Assembly (NCBI RefSeq): GCF_001019715.1
Contig: NZ_BBXJ01000001.1
Span: 1,364,001 to 1,428,000 of the forward strand
Origin: Rodentibacter caecimuris
Lineage (GTDB): Bacteria > Pseudomonadota > Gammaproteobacteria > Enterobacterales > Pasteurellaceae
Length of the DNA: 64,000 nucleotides
Reading direction: 5' to 3'
The position numbers were made by a program, and so were the translations under genes. A model generated the notes under the pieces. It did not search any database. It worked only from the letters and a program-made list of their open reading frames with translations, and was not told where the DNA came from. Positions 39,775-48,422 of this stretch are shown here, one piece after another (position 1 is the first letter of the stretch; each line of letters opens with the position of its first letter).

Positions 39775-40118
39775 CAAATATTATCCTTTTGATTCTTTTC
39801 TCAGCAATAACTATTTTTATCTTTAGAATATCGCCTTTCTTTTTGAAAGAGAATAAACATTTAAATAACAAAGAGGGATTTATATATAAATCCATAAGTT
39901 ATAGCGCTCAGGCTATGATTGGAATCATCGTTTTTAACAGTGCGTTTTCTGGGAAAGACATCGTAAATATGATAAATGATTTTAGCCCAAAAACTATCAT
40001 CATATCATTTCTATTGTTAGGGACATTTATCATGACCATCGTAACAAAGAAAATAATACCTAGTTTTATAATCACACTAACATTATACAGTTTAATACTC
40101 TATTACTTCCCTATGTAA
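39771..40118 (+). CDS. azlD: AzlD family branched-chain amino acid exporter, small subunit
   Basis: A 115-residue membrane protein with four hydrophobic segments, matching the size and layout of AzlD. The motifs RISPFFLKE near the N-terminus and SYSAQAMIGIIVFNSAF in the middle are family-like. Overlap with azlC by four bases indicates coupled translation. A weak palindrome (AAAACACAGTGTTTT, 40119-40133) separates it from the convergent uvrB. Confidence 0.83.
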   Translation: MTNIILLILFSAITIFIFRISPFFLKENKHLNNKEGFIYKSISYSAQAMIGIIVFNSAFSGKDIVNMINDFSPKTIIISFLLLGTFIMTIVTKKIIPSFIITLTLYSLILYYFPM

Positions 40119-40141
40119 AACACAGTGTTTTCCGGTTTGCC

Positions 40142-42178
40142 CTATTCGCTCATCACAAATTGTTCTCTTAATTGATGAAGTTGATCTCGAATAGCCGCAG
40201 CTTTTTCAAACTCCAGATCTTGAGCAAATTTATACATTTGTTGTTCCAGTTTTTTGACTTGTTGCTGATATTCCTTGGCATTTTTCGGGGCATTATAAAG
40301 TGCGGTCGGTTCTGCCACAATTTTGGCTCGTGATTTGCCTTTCCCTTTATTTGTAACACCCTGACCAATATCCAATAACTCACCCACTTTTTTGTTTAAG
40401 GCTTGTGGAATAATGCCGTGTTCTTCATTGTATTTCATTTGTTTTTCACGGCGACGGTTGGTTTCCGTGATGGCTTTTTCCATAGATTTGGTAATGCTAT
40501 CGGCATATAAAATCGCTTTTCCTTTCAGATTACGTGCAGCACGACCAATGGTTTGAATAAGCGAACGTCCAGAACGCAAGAAACCTTCTTTATCCGAGTC
40601 TAAAATTGCCACAAGTGAAACTTCCGGAATATCCAAACCCTCACGTAATAAGTTAATGCCAACCAGTACATCAAATTCACCTAAACGTAAATCACGGATG
40701 ATTTCCACCCGTTCAACAGTGTCAATATCCGAATGGAGATAACGCACCCGAATACCGTGCTCATCCAGATAATCCGTGAGATCTTCCGCCATTTTTTTGG
40801 TAAGGGTCGTCACTAAAACACGCTCATTTCTATCCGCTCTTTGGCGTGCTTCGGAAAGCAAGTCGTCCACCTGAATAGCAACGGGGCGAATTTCAATTTC
40901 CGGATCAAGCAAGCCTGTCGGACGCACCACTTGGTCGATAATTTCATCGCCGGATTTTTCTAATTCATAAGGCCCCGGTGTAGCGGAAACATAAATAGTT
41001 TGCGGCGCAAGGCGTTCAAATTCTTCAAAACGCAACGGGCGGTTATCTAAGGCTGAAGGCAAACGGAAACCATACTCTACCAACGTTTCTTTGCGTGAAC
41101 GGTCGCCACGATACATTCCACCGATTTGCGGGACGGTCACGTGGGATTCATCAATAATCAAAATAGCATCAGAGGGCATATAATCGAACAATGTCGGTGG
41201 CGGTTCACCCTCATTCCGACCGGAAAGATAGCGCGAGTAATTTTCAATGCCGGAGCAATAGCCCAATTCATTCATCATTTCAATATCGAACATTGTTCGC
41301 TGACTAATGCGCTGTTCTTCCAGCAATTTATTTTCTTTGATGAAATATTCACGGCGTTGTATCAACTCTGCTTTGATTTTTTCGATGGCATCTAAAATGC
41401 GTTCACGCGGCGTAACATAGTGGGTTTTCGGATACACCGTATAGCGTGGCACCGCACCTAAATGATGCCCGGTCAGCGGATCAAACAAACTTAATCGTTC
41501 AATTTCATCATCAAATAATTCAATACGGACGGCAATATCGTCAGATTCTGCAGGAAAAATATCAATAATTTCACCACGCACACGAAATGTTCCCCGCTGA
41601 AAGGCTTGATCATTACGCGTGTATTGCAATTCTGCCAATTTGGCAAGAATTTGGCGTTGATCAATAATCGCACCTTGTTGCAAATGCAACATCATTTTTA
41701 AATAACTATTCGGATCACCCAAACCGTAAATAGCAGAAACCGAAGCCACTACAATCGTATCACGGCGCTCCAAAAAAGATTTGGTTGCGGAAAGACGCAT
41801 TTGTTCGATTTGATCATTAATGGAGGCATCTTTTTCAATAAAAGTGTCACTACTTGGCACATAGGCTTCAGGTTGATAATAATCATAGTAAGAAACGAAA
41901 TATTCCACCGCATTTTCAGGGAAAAAAGCCTTCATTTCTGCATAAAGCTGGGCGGCAAGGGTTTTATTTGGTGCAAGTAACATCGCCGGACGATTAAGTT
42001 TTGCGATCACATTGGCGATAGTAAAAGTTTTACCCGATCCCGTTACCCCAAGAAGGGTTTGGTGGGCAAGCCCGTCATCTAAATTTTCAGCGAGTTTTTC
42101 AATGGCTTGAGGCTGATCACCGGAAGGGTTGAAATCAGAATGAAGAATAAAAGGTTTACTGTTAATTTTTTCTGCCAT
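40142..42178 (-). CDS. uvrB: Excinuclease ABC subunit B
   Basis: A 678-residue UvrB, the helicase-like damage-verification subunit of nucleotide excision repair. Walker A is [12 protein letters not shown] (about residues 44-55); the beta-hairpin [12 protein letters not shown] follows, with later helicase motifs [13 protein letters not shown] and QTIGRAARN. The C-terminal UVR motif ([22 protein letters not shown] region) binds UvrC. No LexA-box-like sequence was recognised upstream in the part I examined. Confidence 0.97.
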   Translation of the reverse strand: MAEKINSKPFILHSDFNPSGDQPQAIEKLAENLDDGLAHQTLLGVTGSGKTFTIANVIAKLNRPAMLLAPNKTLAAQLYAEMKAFFPENAVEYFVSYYDYYQPEAYVPSSDTFIEKDASINDQIEQMRLSATKSFLERRDTIVVASVSAIYGLGDPNSYLKMMLHLQQGAIIDQRQILAKLAELQYTRNDQAFQRGTFRVRGEIIDIFPAESDDIAVRIELFDDEIERLSLFDPLTGHHLGAVPRYTVYPKTHYVTPRERILDAIEKIKAELIQRREYFIKENKLLEEQRISQRTMFDIEMMNELGYCSGIENYSRYLSGRNEGEPPPTLFDYMPSDAILIIDESHVTVPQIGGMYRGDRSRKETLVEYGFRLPSALDNRPLRFEEFERLAPQTIYVSATPGPYELEKSGDEIIDQVVRPTGLLDPEIEIRPVAIQVDDLLSEARQRADRNERVLVTTLTKKMAEDLTDYLDEHGIRVRYLHSDIDTVERVEIIRDLRLGEFDVLVGINLLREGLDIPEVSLVAILDSDKEGFLRSGRSLIQTIGRAARNLKGKAILYADSITKSMEKAITETNRRREKQMKYNEEHGIIPQALNKKVGELLDIGQGVTNKGKGKSRAKIVAEPTALYNAPKNAKEYQQQVKKLEQQMYKFAQDLEFEKAAAIRDQLHQLREQFVMSE

Positions 42179-42440
42179 AGAAGTGCGGTTAAAATTGAGT
42201 GAGTTTTTATTGGCGCTATTCTAGCATATTTCTTACTCCAAATAGAGTGAAAAAGGTAAGTTTTACACAGTGTTAGCAATGTCAAGAGAAAAACCTCACA
42301 AAATTAGAAACTTTTTTTAGATTTTTTACTGGACTTTACTTAGCTAATTGATAAATAAGGAAACGTCATTTTGCAATCAATTACTGTCCCGCATTGTACA
42401 ATCCCAGTATTTATCAGCATTACCGGATCTTATTTTATTT

Positions 42441-42475
42441 TAATCCACAAAGTTATCCACAGTCTTTGTGGATAG
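42441..42475. promoter_or_regulatory. Cluster of three DnaA-box-like 9-mers
   Basis: A perfect DnaA box TTATCCACA lies at 42453-42461, with TAATCCACA (42441-42449) and the reverse-orientation TGTGGATAG (42467-42475), each one mismatch from consensus. AT-rich DNA flanks the group on both sides, including GATCTTATTTTATTTT just before it (from 42427). The 400-bp uvrB to tRNA-Asn spacer otherwise holds only the tRNA promoter. Confidence 0.7.
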
Positions 42476-42517
42476 AAAAATACGTTAAAATTTTTTTGAA
42501 TTTTTTTATTTTACCCG

Positions 42518-42546
42518 TTGACAAACTATTACTCGATCATTAAAAT
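42518..42546 (+). promoter_or_regulatory. Promoter of tRNA-Asn
   Basis: TTGACA (42518-42523), exactly 17 bp, TAAAAT (42541-42546), followed by a GC-rich discriminator GCGCC. The discriminator is typical of stable-RNA promoters under stringent control. Confidence 0.85.
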
Positions 42547-42578
42547 GCGCCTCCGATTCACTGTGATACAGAATTTAT

Positions 42579-42654
42579 TCCTCCTTAGTTCAGTCGGTAG
42601 AACGGTGGACTGTTAATCCATATGTCGCTGGTTCAAGTCCAGCAGGAGGAGCCA
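42579..42654 (+). tRNA. tRNA-Asn (anticodon GTT)
   Basis: A 76-base tRNA with encoded CCA. The acceptor stem pairs TCCTCCT with AGGAGGA, discriminator G; the anticodon loop CTGTTAA places GTT at 42612-42614; the T-loop is GGTTCAAGTCC. A hairpin terminator follows at 42723. Confidence 0.97.
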
Positions 42655-42722
42655 ATTTCTCTTTTGGTTTAGGATTTGTTTGTCTCCTTTTACGAATTCT
42701 AAATTAGCAACCAAAAGATGTT

Positions 42723-42753
42723 AAACCCATCATTTTGATGGGTTTTATTTTTA
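42723..42753 (+). terminator. Terminator after tRNA-Asn
   Basis: AAACCCATCA and TGATGGGTTT form the stem, followed by TTATTTTTAT on the plus strand. The T-run favours use by the tRNA transcript over the convergent transporter gene. Confidence 0.75.
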
Positions 42754-42757
42754 TCTT

Positions 42758-43729
42758 TTACCTTCCAAACAATACTACGCCACCAATCGATTCAAGGGTT
42801 GTGCCGTAAAGTAACGTTAACGCAAAGAAAATCATTATGCTACCCGCAACGATTTTTACTATTTGTCCGCTATATTGATTTAATGCTTTCGCCCCGTACC
42901 ATTTCCCTAGTTGTATTGCTATATTCTTAGCATAACGCACTAAAATAGCAAAAAGGGAAAGCGTCAGCCCTGTGCCGATTGACATCGCTAACGTAGCAAA
43001 AATCCCCCAAATGAAAAGATTCGTCATATAAGCAAGGAAAAGCACAAAAATTGCCCCTGTACAAGGGCGTAAACCAATACTCATAATCACAAGAAATTGG
43101 CTTTTCCAACTATTGGCTTGTTTTAATTGAGCCGCATTCGGTAAATGTTGATGTCCACAGCCACAATCCGCTTTAAAAGTGCGGTTAATTTTGACCGCAC
43201 TTTGTAACGGCAAATGAGTCAGCCGAACGGATTTAATACGAAAGGCTTTTGCTGATTTTCTCGTTCCTTGATAAATCCAATAAACCCCAAGCCCGAGTAA
43301 TAAAATTAACGCACTACGTTCCAACCATAATTGGCTTAATTTGAAATAGCGAGAGGAGAGATTTAGAATCACCACAATAATAGAGGTTGCAGTAATTGCC
43401 ACGATCCCCTGCATAAGTGAGGAAAGTAAGCTTAATTTCACACTTTGTTTTAGTTCACTTTCATGCGTAGATAAATAGCTTGCAATAATAAATTTGCCAT
43501 GGCCCGGCCCAAGCGCATGCAATACACCATATAGAAAACTTACTGTAATTAATAACACGCCTGCCGAAGTAGAATGTTGCTGAATAGCGTGAAGATTTTC
43601 AGATATCAATCGGTTAAACATCTGCTGCCACCCTATGGTTTTCATAAAAAGCCAAGGTAACAACCAAAAAATACCAATAAATACGGCAAGTAATGCAATC
43701 AACCATTTAAATGGAAAAACAGACTTCAT
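42758..43729 (-). CDS. NicO/RcnA-type nickel or cobalt transport protein
   Basis: A 323-residue inner-membrane protein of the NiCoT-related NicO family. The metal motif HALGPGHGK lies at residues 71-79 in the second helix, and GLRPCTGAIFVLF marks a later conserved helix. The cytoplasmic loop contains a Cys/His cluster, DCGCGHQH, suited to metal binding, and this loop is partly encoded by an inverted USS pair (43175-43203). It lies about 8 bp downstream of the DUF1007 gene. Direction (uptake or efflux) cannot be read from sequence. Confidence 0.83.
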   Translation of the reverse strand: MKSVFPFKWLIALLAVFIGIFWLLPWLFMKTIGWQQMFNRLISENLHAIQQHSTSAGVLLITVSFLYGVLHALGPGHGKFIIASYLSTHESELKQSVKLSLLSSLMQGIVAITATSIIVVILNLSSRYFKLSQLWLERSALILLLGLGVYWIYQGTRKSAKAFRIKSVRLTHLPLQSAVKINRTFKADCGCGHQHLPNAAQLKQANSWKSQFLVIMSIGLRPCTGAIFVLFLAYMTNLFIWGIFATLAMSIGTGLTLSLFAILVRYAKNIAIQLGKWYGAKALNQYSGQIVKIVAGSIMIFFALTLLYGTTLESIGGVVLFGR

Positions 43730-43737
43730 AGCTACAC

Positions 43738-44358
43738 CTACTCACACCAAATTTTTATTTTCTGTGCAAAAAGCATACCGAGAGAATCATCCTCATCCTT
43801 CCGAGTTTTATCGAGCGATGAGGCATAGAATCGTATTTTCTCATCCACATTTGGCTCAATGATTTCCCCTTTGCAGTTTTCCGGAAGTGCAGAAAAATCG
43901 ACCGCACTTTTTTCCTCCGGATAATACATAGAAACATAATAAGTCCGATCGTAAGTCATCAGCGTAAATTCGTTATTCTTTAATCGCTGAGGTTGTGCCA
44001 ATAAAAAATCAAAATAGTATTGAACTTTTGCCTCTTTCTTATTTACACCATAATTTTGTATTTGTTTTTTATATTTAATTTTGTTGTTATTTTTATCAAA
44101 AAAATAACTAAAATAATGTTCGTTCACCACATTATTCATCACATCATCGATCAATTTTTGTTGCTCAACCTCACTCCGCACCTGCTTCATATCATACAGA
44201 ATCGCTGAAGAACTTGGCTCATCCAATGTCCATTTCATCGAAAAGCCAATTAATTGATTTTGTTCAATCAACGGTTTACTTTGCATTTCAATAAAAGCAT
44301 GAGGATGAGCAAATACCGTATCGGTATAAAATAAAGAAAGTAGTAATAGTCTTTTCAT
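43738..44358 (-). CDS. DUF1007 family periplasmic protein
   Basis: A 206-residue protein with a signal peptide ending near DTVFA and the mature N-terminus HPHAFIEMQ, whose His residues are typical of DUF1007. The family is commonly encoded beside NicO-type transporters, and the pairing here suggests that it hands metal to, or receives it from, the transporter. I chose the ATG at 44358, preceded by GAGGG at good spacing; an ATG four codons earlier lacks this. Confidence 0.85.
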   Translation of the reverse strand: MKRLLLLSLFYTDTVFAHPHAFIEMQSKPLIEQNQLIGFSMKWTLDEPSSSAILYDMKQVRSEVEQQKLIDDVMNNVVNEHYFSYFFDKNNNKIKYKKQIQNYGVNKKEAKVQYYFDFLLAQPQRLKNNEFTLMTYDRTYYVSMYYPEEKSAVDFSALPENCKGEIIEPNVDEKIRFYASSLDKTRKDEDDSLGMLFAQKIKIWCE

Positions 44359-44458
44359 ATTAGCCCTCATCTAAAAAATTCGTTTATTCTAGCATAGACA
44401 AAAAAATTCTAAAAAACGTTTACTTTATAATCAAAAATTAATAAGTCATCGAAATTTA

Positions 44459-44498
44459 TTGACTTACATCAATAAACAAGAAGATTGAATTTTATTTT
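44459..44498 (+). promoter_or_regulatory. FNR box and promoter of a small-RNA candidate
   Basis: TTGAC-TTAC-ATCAA (44459-44472) matches the FNR consensus TTGAT-N4-ATCAA at 9 of 10 positions. A -10-like TATTTT lies at 44493-44498, so the box would be centred about 40 bp before a start near 44505, the class II activator position. Confidence 0.6.
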
Positions 44499-44502
44499 TC
44501 AA

Positions 44503-44625
44503 GAGGTTTTATGTACTATGCACCTCGTCAAGTGATTGCTTGATATTCATAAAGTTCCTAAATAAAATAATCATAAATATATAGCTAAACTACTTTCCTA
44601 CCACCCGAATCGGGTGGTTTTTTTT
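44503..44625 (+). ncRNA. Candidate FNR-activated small RNA resembling FnrS
   Basis: A strong intrinsic terminator, CCACCCG-AAT-CGGGTGG with eight T residues (44601-44625), has no gene upstream on its strand, which marks the end of an independent transcript. The 120-nt span from the FNR-type promoter to this point contains a 5' hairpin GAGGT / ACCTC (44503-44526) and TCAAG / CTTGA (44528-44543). The stretch ATGCA...GTCAAGTGAT resembles the 5' seed part of E. coli FnrS (ATGCA...GTCAAGCGAT as I recall it), and the total length is similar. Start site and homology are inferred. Confidence 0.6.
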
Positions 44626-44699
44626 GCCTTCTCATTAGCTTATTTGCTAAACATCAAGTAAAATGACCGCACTTTTTTAACCAGTGAGAAAGAACGAGT

Positions 44700-46370
44700 A
44701 TGTCATCACAATTTGTTTATACCATGCATCGTGTCGGGAAGGTTGTTCCACCTAAACGGCATATTTTAAAAGATATTTCCCTAAGTTTTTTTCCCGGTGC
44801 GAAAATTGGGGTTCTTGGCTTAAACGGGGCGGGTAAATCCACTCTACTCCGCATTATGGCCGGGATTGATAAGGAGATCGAAGGAGAAGCACGTCCACAA
44901 CCGGGCATTAAAATTGGCTATCTTCCACAAGAGCCAAAGTTAGAACCGCAACAAAGCGTGCGTGAAGCCGTGGAAGAGGCCGTCTCTGAAGTTAAAAATG
45001 CGCTTACTCGTCTTGATGAAGTTTATGCCCTTTATGCCGATCCTGATGCGGATTTTGATAAACTCGCAGCAGAACAAGCCGAGTTGGAAGCAATCATTCA
45101 AGCACAAGACGGACATAATTTAGATAACCAGCTAGAGCGTGCCGCCGATGCATTACGCTTACCTGATTGGGACGCAAAAATTGAGCATTTGTCGGGTGGT
45201 GAACGCCGCCGTGTCGCACTTTGCCGTCTGTTGCTTGAAAAGCCGGATATGCTATTGCTCGACGAGCCGACCAACCACCTAGATGCAGAATCAGTGGCGT
45301 GGTTGGAGCGTTTCTTACACGACTATGAAGGTACGGTAGTAGCAATTACCCACGACCGCTATTTCCTAGACAATGTGGCCGGTTGGATTTTAGAGCTTGA
45401 CCGTGGTGAGGGAATTCCGTGGGAAGGTAACTACTCTTCTTGGTTGGAGCAAAAAGAAAAACGCCTAGCCCAAGAGCAAGCGGCGGAATCGGCTCGTCAA
45501 AAATCTATTGAGAAAGAATTGGAATGGGTTCGCCAAAATCCGAAAGGTCGCCAGGCGAAAAGCAAAGCACGTATGGCACGTTTTGAGGAACTCAATTCAG
45601 GTGAATATCAAAAACGTAATGAGACCAATGAACTCTTTATTCCACCGGGTCCACGTTTAGGTGATAAAGTGATCGAAGTACAAAATCTCACTAAATCTTA
45701 CGGAGATCGTACCCTAATTGATGACCTTTCTTTCTCCATTCCGAAAGGTGCGATTGTAGGGATCATCGGGGCTAACGGGGCGGGTAAATCTACTCTATTC
45801 CGTATGCTTTCAGGTCAGGAAAAACCTGATAGCGGCTCTATTGCAATGGGAGAAACCGTTGTTCTCGCCTCCGTAGATCAATTCCGTGATGCCATGGATG
45901 ATAAAAAAACCGTGTGGGAAGAAGTATCAAACGGACAAGATATTCTCACCATCGGTAATTTTGAAATTCCAAGCCGTGCTTATGTCGGACGCTTCAATTT
46001 CAAAGGTGTTGATCAACAAAAACGGGTTGGCGAACTCTCCGGTGGTGAGCGTGGGCGTTTACATTTAGCTAAATTATTACAAGCAGGCGGCAACGTGCTC
46101 TTACTGGATGAACCGACTAATGATCTTGATGTAGAAACCTTGCGTGCATTAGAAAATGCAATCTTGGAATTCCCGGGTTGTGCAATGGTGATCTCCCATG
46201 ACCGTTGGTTCCTAGACCGTATTGCAACCCATATTTTAGACTATGGCGATGAAGGCAAAGTCACCTTCTACGAAGGCAACTTCTCCGACTACGAAGAGTG
46301 GAAAAAGAAAACCTTTGGCACAGAGGCATTGCAGCCACACAGAATGAAATATAAACGTATTGCAAAATAA
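44700..46370 (+). CDS. ettA: Energy-dependent translational throttle protein EttA
   Basis: A 556-residue ABC-F protein that binds the ribosomal E site and gates translation according to ATP/ADP. Two ATP-binding domains: Walker A GLNGAGKSTLLR (about residue 40) and GANGAGKSTLFR (about 358); signatures LSGGERRRVALCR and LSGGERGRLHLAK. The arm and linker regions (QNPKGRQAKSKARM) are characteristic of EttA. A USS lies just upstream of the ribosome binding site. A USS-pair terminator follows. Confidence 0.95.
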   Translation: MSSQFVYTMHRVGKVVPPKRHILKDISLSFFPGAKIGVLGLNGAGKSTLLRIMAGIDKEIEGEARPQPGIKIGYLPQEPKLEPQQSVREAVEEAVSEVKNALTRLDEVYALYADPDADFDKLAAEQAELEAIIQAQDGHNLDNQLERAADALRLPDWDAKIEHLSGGERRRVALCRLLLEKPDMLLLDEPTNHLDAESVAWLERFLHDYEGTVVAITHDRYFLDNVAGWILELDRGEGIPWEGNYSSWLEQKEKRLAQEQAAESARQKSIEKELEWVRQNPKGRQAKSKARMARFEELNSGEYQKRNETNELFIPPGPRLGDKVIEVQNLTKSYGDRTLIDDLSFSIPKGAIVGIIGANGAGKSTLFRMLSGQEKPDSGSIAMGETVVLASVDQFRDAMDDKKTVWEEVSNGQDILTIGNFEIPSRAYVGRFNFKGVDQQKRVGELSGGERGRLHLAKLLQAGGNVLLLDEPTNDLDVETLRALENAILEFPGCAMVISHDRWFLDRIATHILDYGDEGKVTFYEGNFSDYEEWKKKTFGTEALQPHRMKYKRIAK

Positions 46371-46379
46371 AAGGCAAGA

Positions 46380-46407
46380 AAAGTGCGGTTAATTTTAACC
46401 GCACTTT
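46380..46407 (+). terminator. Terminator formed by an inverted USS pair after ettA
   Basis: AAAGTGCGGTTAA and TTAACCGCACTTT form a 13-bp stem with a 2-base gap. The following T-run is short, so efficiency is uncertain. Confidence 0.65.
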
Positions 46408-46425
46408 ATAATTTCAGGAGTCAAA

Positions 46426-46971
46426 ATGAAAAAATTATTACTCATTTCAATCATAGCATTGGGAGCGACAGCCTGTGTTTCAACCGAGCTCTCTAATCAA
46501 AATACCCCTTATGATGTCACAAAAGATGCCAGAATTCGTTTATACGGACAAAACGGACGACCATCTTTTCTAACAGTCAATATCGATGGTAAAAAAGAAA
46601 AAGTGACTATTGGAGGCGGTTTAGCACAAGCATTTAGTTCAATGGTTGGCGCTAAAGGAAACGAGAGTATTGGAATGCCGGAAACACTATTAAGTAAAAA
46701 TCCATCTGCACATTCAAAATTCTTATCTGGCATCTTTTTTAAAGAATTTGTTATTCCGGCTAACACCGAAGTGCAAGTAACCAATGAAATTATTCCACTG
46801 GACAGCACTCATACGCATTACACAACAACGGAAAAAATTACTACTATTATCAAAGGAAAGGGCTGTAAAGGAAATACTATCACCTTTATTCCTGAAGCCG
46901 GTAAAGACTATGAAGTTGCACCAATAAGCACCAATCGTGAGTGTGGTGTTACTCTTTATGAAATCAAATAG
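46426..46971 (+). CDS. Putative lipoprotein of unknown function
   Basis: A 181-residue protein with a lipoprotein signal peptide; the lipobox is GATAC with the lipidated Cys at about residue 17. The mature part is polar with no membrane segment and three further Cys residues (in GKGCKGN, NRECG and the lipobox). I do not recognise the family. It follows ettA after a terminator and precedes the SirB2-like gene by about 27 bp, so those two may be co-transcribed. Confidence 0.75.
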   Translation: MKKLLLISIIALGATACVSTELSNQNTPYDVTKDARIRLYGQNGRPSFLTVNIDGKKEKVTIGGGLAQAFSSMVGAKGNESIGMPETLLSKNPSAHSKFLSGIFFKEFVIPANTEVQVTNEIIPLDSTHTHYTTTEKITTIIKGKGCKGNTITFIPEAGKDYEVAPISTNRECGVTLYEIK

Positions 46972-46998
46972 AAATAGAGTGTTTATTTAGGAGTGATT

Positions 46999-47340
46999 AT
47001 GTTAATTTCTTTGCACGTTTTCTGTGCATTTTTAAGTTTAGGGCTTTTAATTGTTCGCGGCATAATGCAATTAAGTGGGAAAGATTGGCGAGCCATAAAA
47101 CTGTTAAAAATTTTACCGCACTTAGCAGATACGCTTTTAATTGTAAGCGGAGCAATCATATTTTTCCTATTGCCTTTTGAATTGGAAACTTGGCTTATTG
47201 CTAAACTCTGTCTGCTCATTTTGTACGTTATCTTTTCAGCAAAATTCTTTGGCAGAAAAGTAGTAAAAGCCAATCCAATATTTCTACTGCTTTCTCTCAT
47301 AAGCTTTATTGGTGCGATTCTCATTGCTTATCTCCATTAA
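46999..47340 (+). CDS. SirB2-family integral membrane protein
   Basis: A 113-residue protein with four hydrophobic helices, matching SirB2-family layout (HVFCAFLSLGLLIVRG at the N-terminus; LPHLADTLLIVSG in the second helix). The function of the family is not established. The ATG at 46999 follows TAGGAG; a GTG at 46993 overlaps that site and is less likely. Confidence 0.75.
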   Translation: MLISLHVFCAFLSLGLLIVRGIMQLSGKDWRAIKLLKILPHLADTLLIVSGAIIFFLLPFELETWLIAKLCLLILYVIFSAKFFGRKVVKANPIFLLLSLISFIGAILIAYLH

Positions 47341-47357
47341 GTTGAGATTGAGATATA

Positions 47358-47385
47358 AAAAATCCATCTTTAAAGATGGATTTTT
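47358..47385. terminator. Bidirectional terminator between the SirB2-like gene and yciH
   Basis: AAAAATCCATCTTT pairs perfectly with AAAGATGGATTTTT, giving T-runs in both directions between convergent genes. Confidence 0.85.
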
Positions 47386-47391
47386 ATTTTT

Positions 47392-47712
47392 CTAACCGCC
47401 TACTATCTTCACGGTGAAACCTTTTTCTTCCAGTAATCGTTTGAGCAACTCTCTTTTTTCACCTTGGATTTCAATATCACCGCCCTTTACAGAACCGCCT
47501 GTGCCACAGCGTTTCTTGAGTTCCGTAGCAAGTTTTTTCAATTCTTCATCCAATAAATCTAATCCGGTAATGACAGAAACAGCGGCACCTTTTCGACCGC
47601 TGGTTTGTCGTTGAATACGCACAATACCATCCCCCTTAGGTCTTGATGGTTGAGCTTTTTCTTCTTTAATTCGCCCACTTTCAGTGGAATAAACTAAAAC
47701 AGATTCGGACAT
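47392..47712 (-). CDS. yciH: SUI1-family translation factor YciH
   Basis: A 106-residue SUI1/eIF1-like protein. The core VSVITGLDLLDEELKKLATE and CGTGGSVKGGDIEIQG, with the GTGG loop, is diagnostic. It is proposed to affect initiation fidelity in bacteria. It ends the leftward lapA-lapB-pyrF-yciH run and starts two bases after the pyrF stop, as in E. coli. Confidence 0.92.
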   Translation of the reverse strand: MSESVLVYSTESGRIKEEKAQPSRPKGDGIVRIQRQTSGRKGAAVSVITGLDLLDEELKKLATELKKRCGTGGSVKGGDIEIQGEKRELLKRLLEEKGFTVKIVGG

Positions 47713-47714
47713 AA

Positions 47715-48410
47715 TTATGGTGCAATAGAAGCGTTAATAGAATGAAGCACTTCCGCCGGATTTTCAGCTTGTGTAATCGGGCGACCAATCACTAAATAAT
47801 CAGAACCGGATTTAATTGCCGCGGCCGGCGTCATTACACGACGTTGATCGCCAAAATCAGCACCAATCGGACGAATTCCGGGGGTAATTAATTTGAAATC
47901 GGCACCACAGCTATTACGTAAAATTTCCACTTCTTGCGGTGAGCAAACTACGCCGTCTAATCCTGCACGCTGCGTTAAATGTGCAAGGCGTAATACCTGT
48001 TCCATCGGTGAAGCATTAATACCAATTTGAAGTAAATCCAAATCTTCCATACTGGTTAAAACAGTTACGGCAATCAAAAGTGGCGCATCTTTACCATAAG
48101 GCTCAAGAATTTTTTTCGCTTCTTCCATCATTTTTAAACCGCCACTAGCGTGAACATCCACCATCCATACGCCTAAATCGGCGGCAGAACGCACTGCTCT
48201 AGCCACAGTATTCGGAATATCGTGGAATTTTAAATCAAGGAAAACGTCAAAATTACGTTGATGTAGTTGTTTTACAAAATTCGTTCCCAACGTGGTAAAC
48301 ATTTCTTTGCCGACTTTTAAACGGCATAAACTTGGATCAATTTGATCAACTAACGCAAGCGCTTCTGCTTCTGTTTCGTAATCAAGTGCAACAATAACTT
48401 TGCTAGTCAT
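47715..48410 (-). CDS. pyrF: Orotidine 5'-phosphate decarboxylase
   Basis: A 231-residue OMP decarboxylase, the last step of UMP synthesis. The catalytic Lys-Asp set lies in [16 protein letters not shown], and the phosphate-binding end is [13 protein letters not shown]. It sits between lapB (12 bp upstream) and yciH. Confidence 0.96.
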   Translation of the reverse strand: MTSKVIVALDYETEAEALALVDQIDPSLCRLKVGKEMFTTLGTNFVKQLHQRNFDVFLDLKFHDIPNTVARAVRSAADLGVWMVDVHASGGLKMMEEAKKILEPYGKDAPLLIAVTVLTSMEDLDLLQIGINASPMEQVLRLAHLTQRAGLDGVVCSPQEVEILRNSCGADFKLITPGIRPIGADFGDQRRVMTPAAAIKSGSDYLVIGRPITQAENPAEVLHSINASIAP

Positions 48411-48422
48411 AAATTTTCCTCT

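Noticed and set aside
42427-42475. Chromosomal replication origin (oriC)
   Set aside because: Only three boxes, and neither dnaA, dnaN, mnmG nor atp genes lie nearby; kept as a DnaA-box cluster only.
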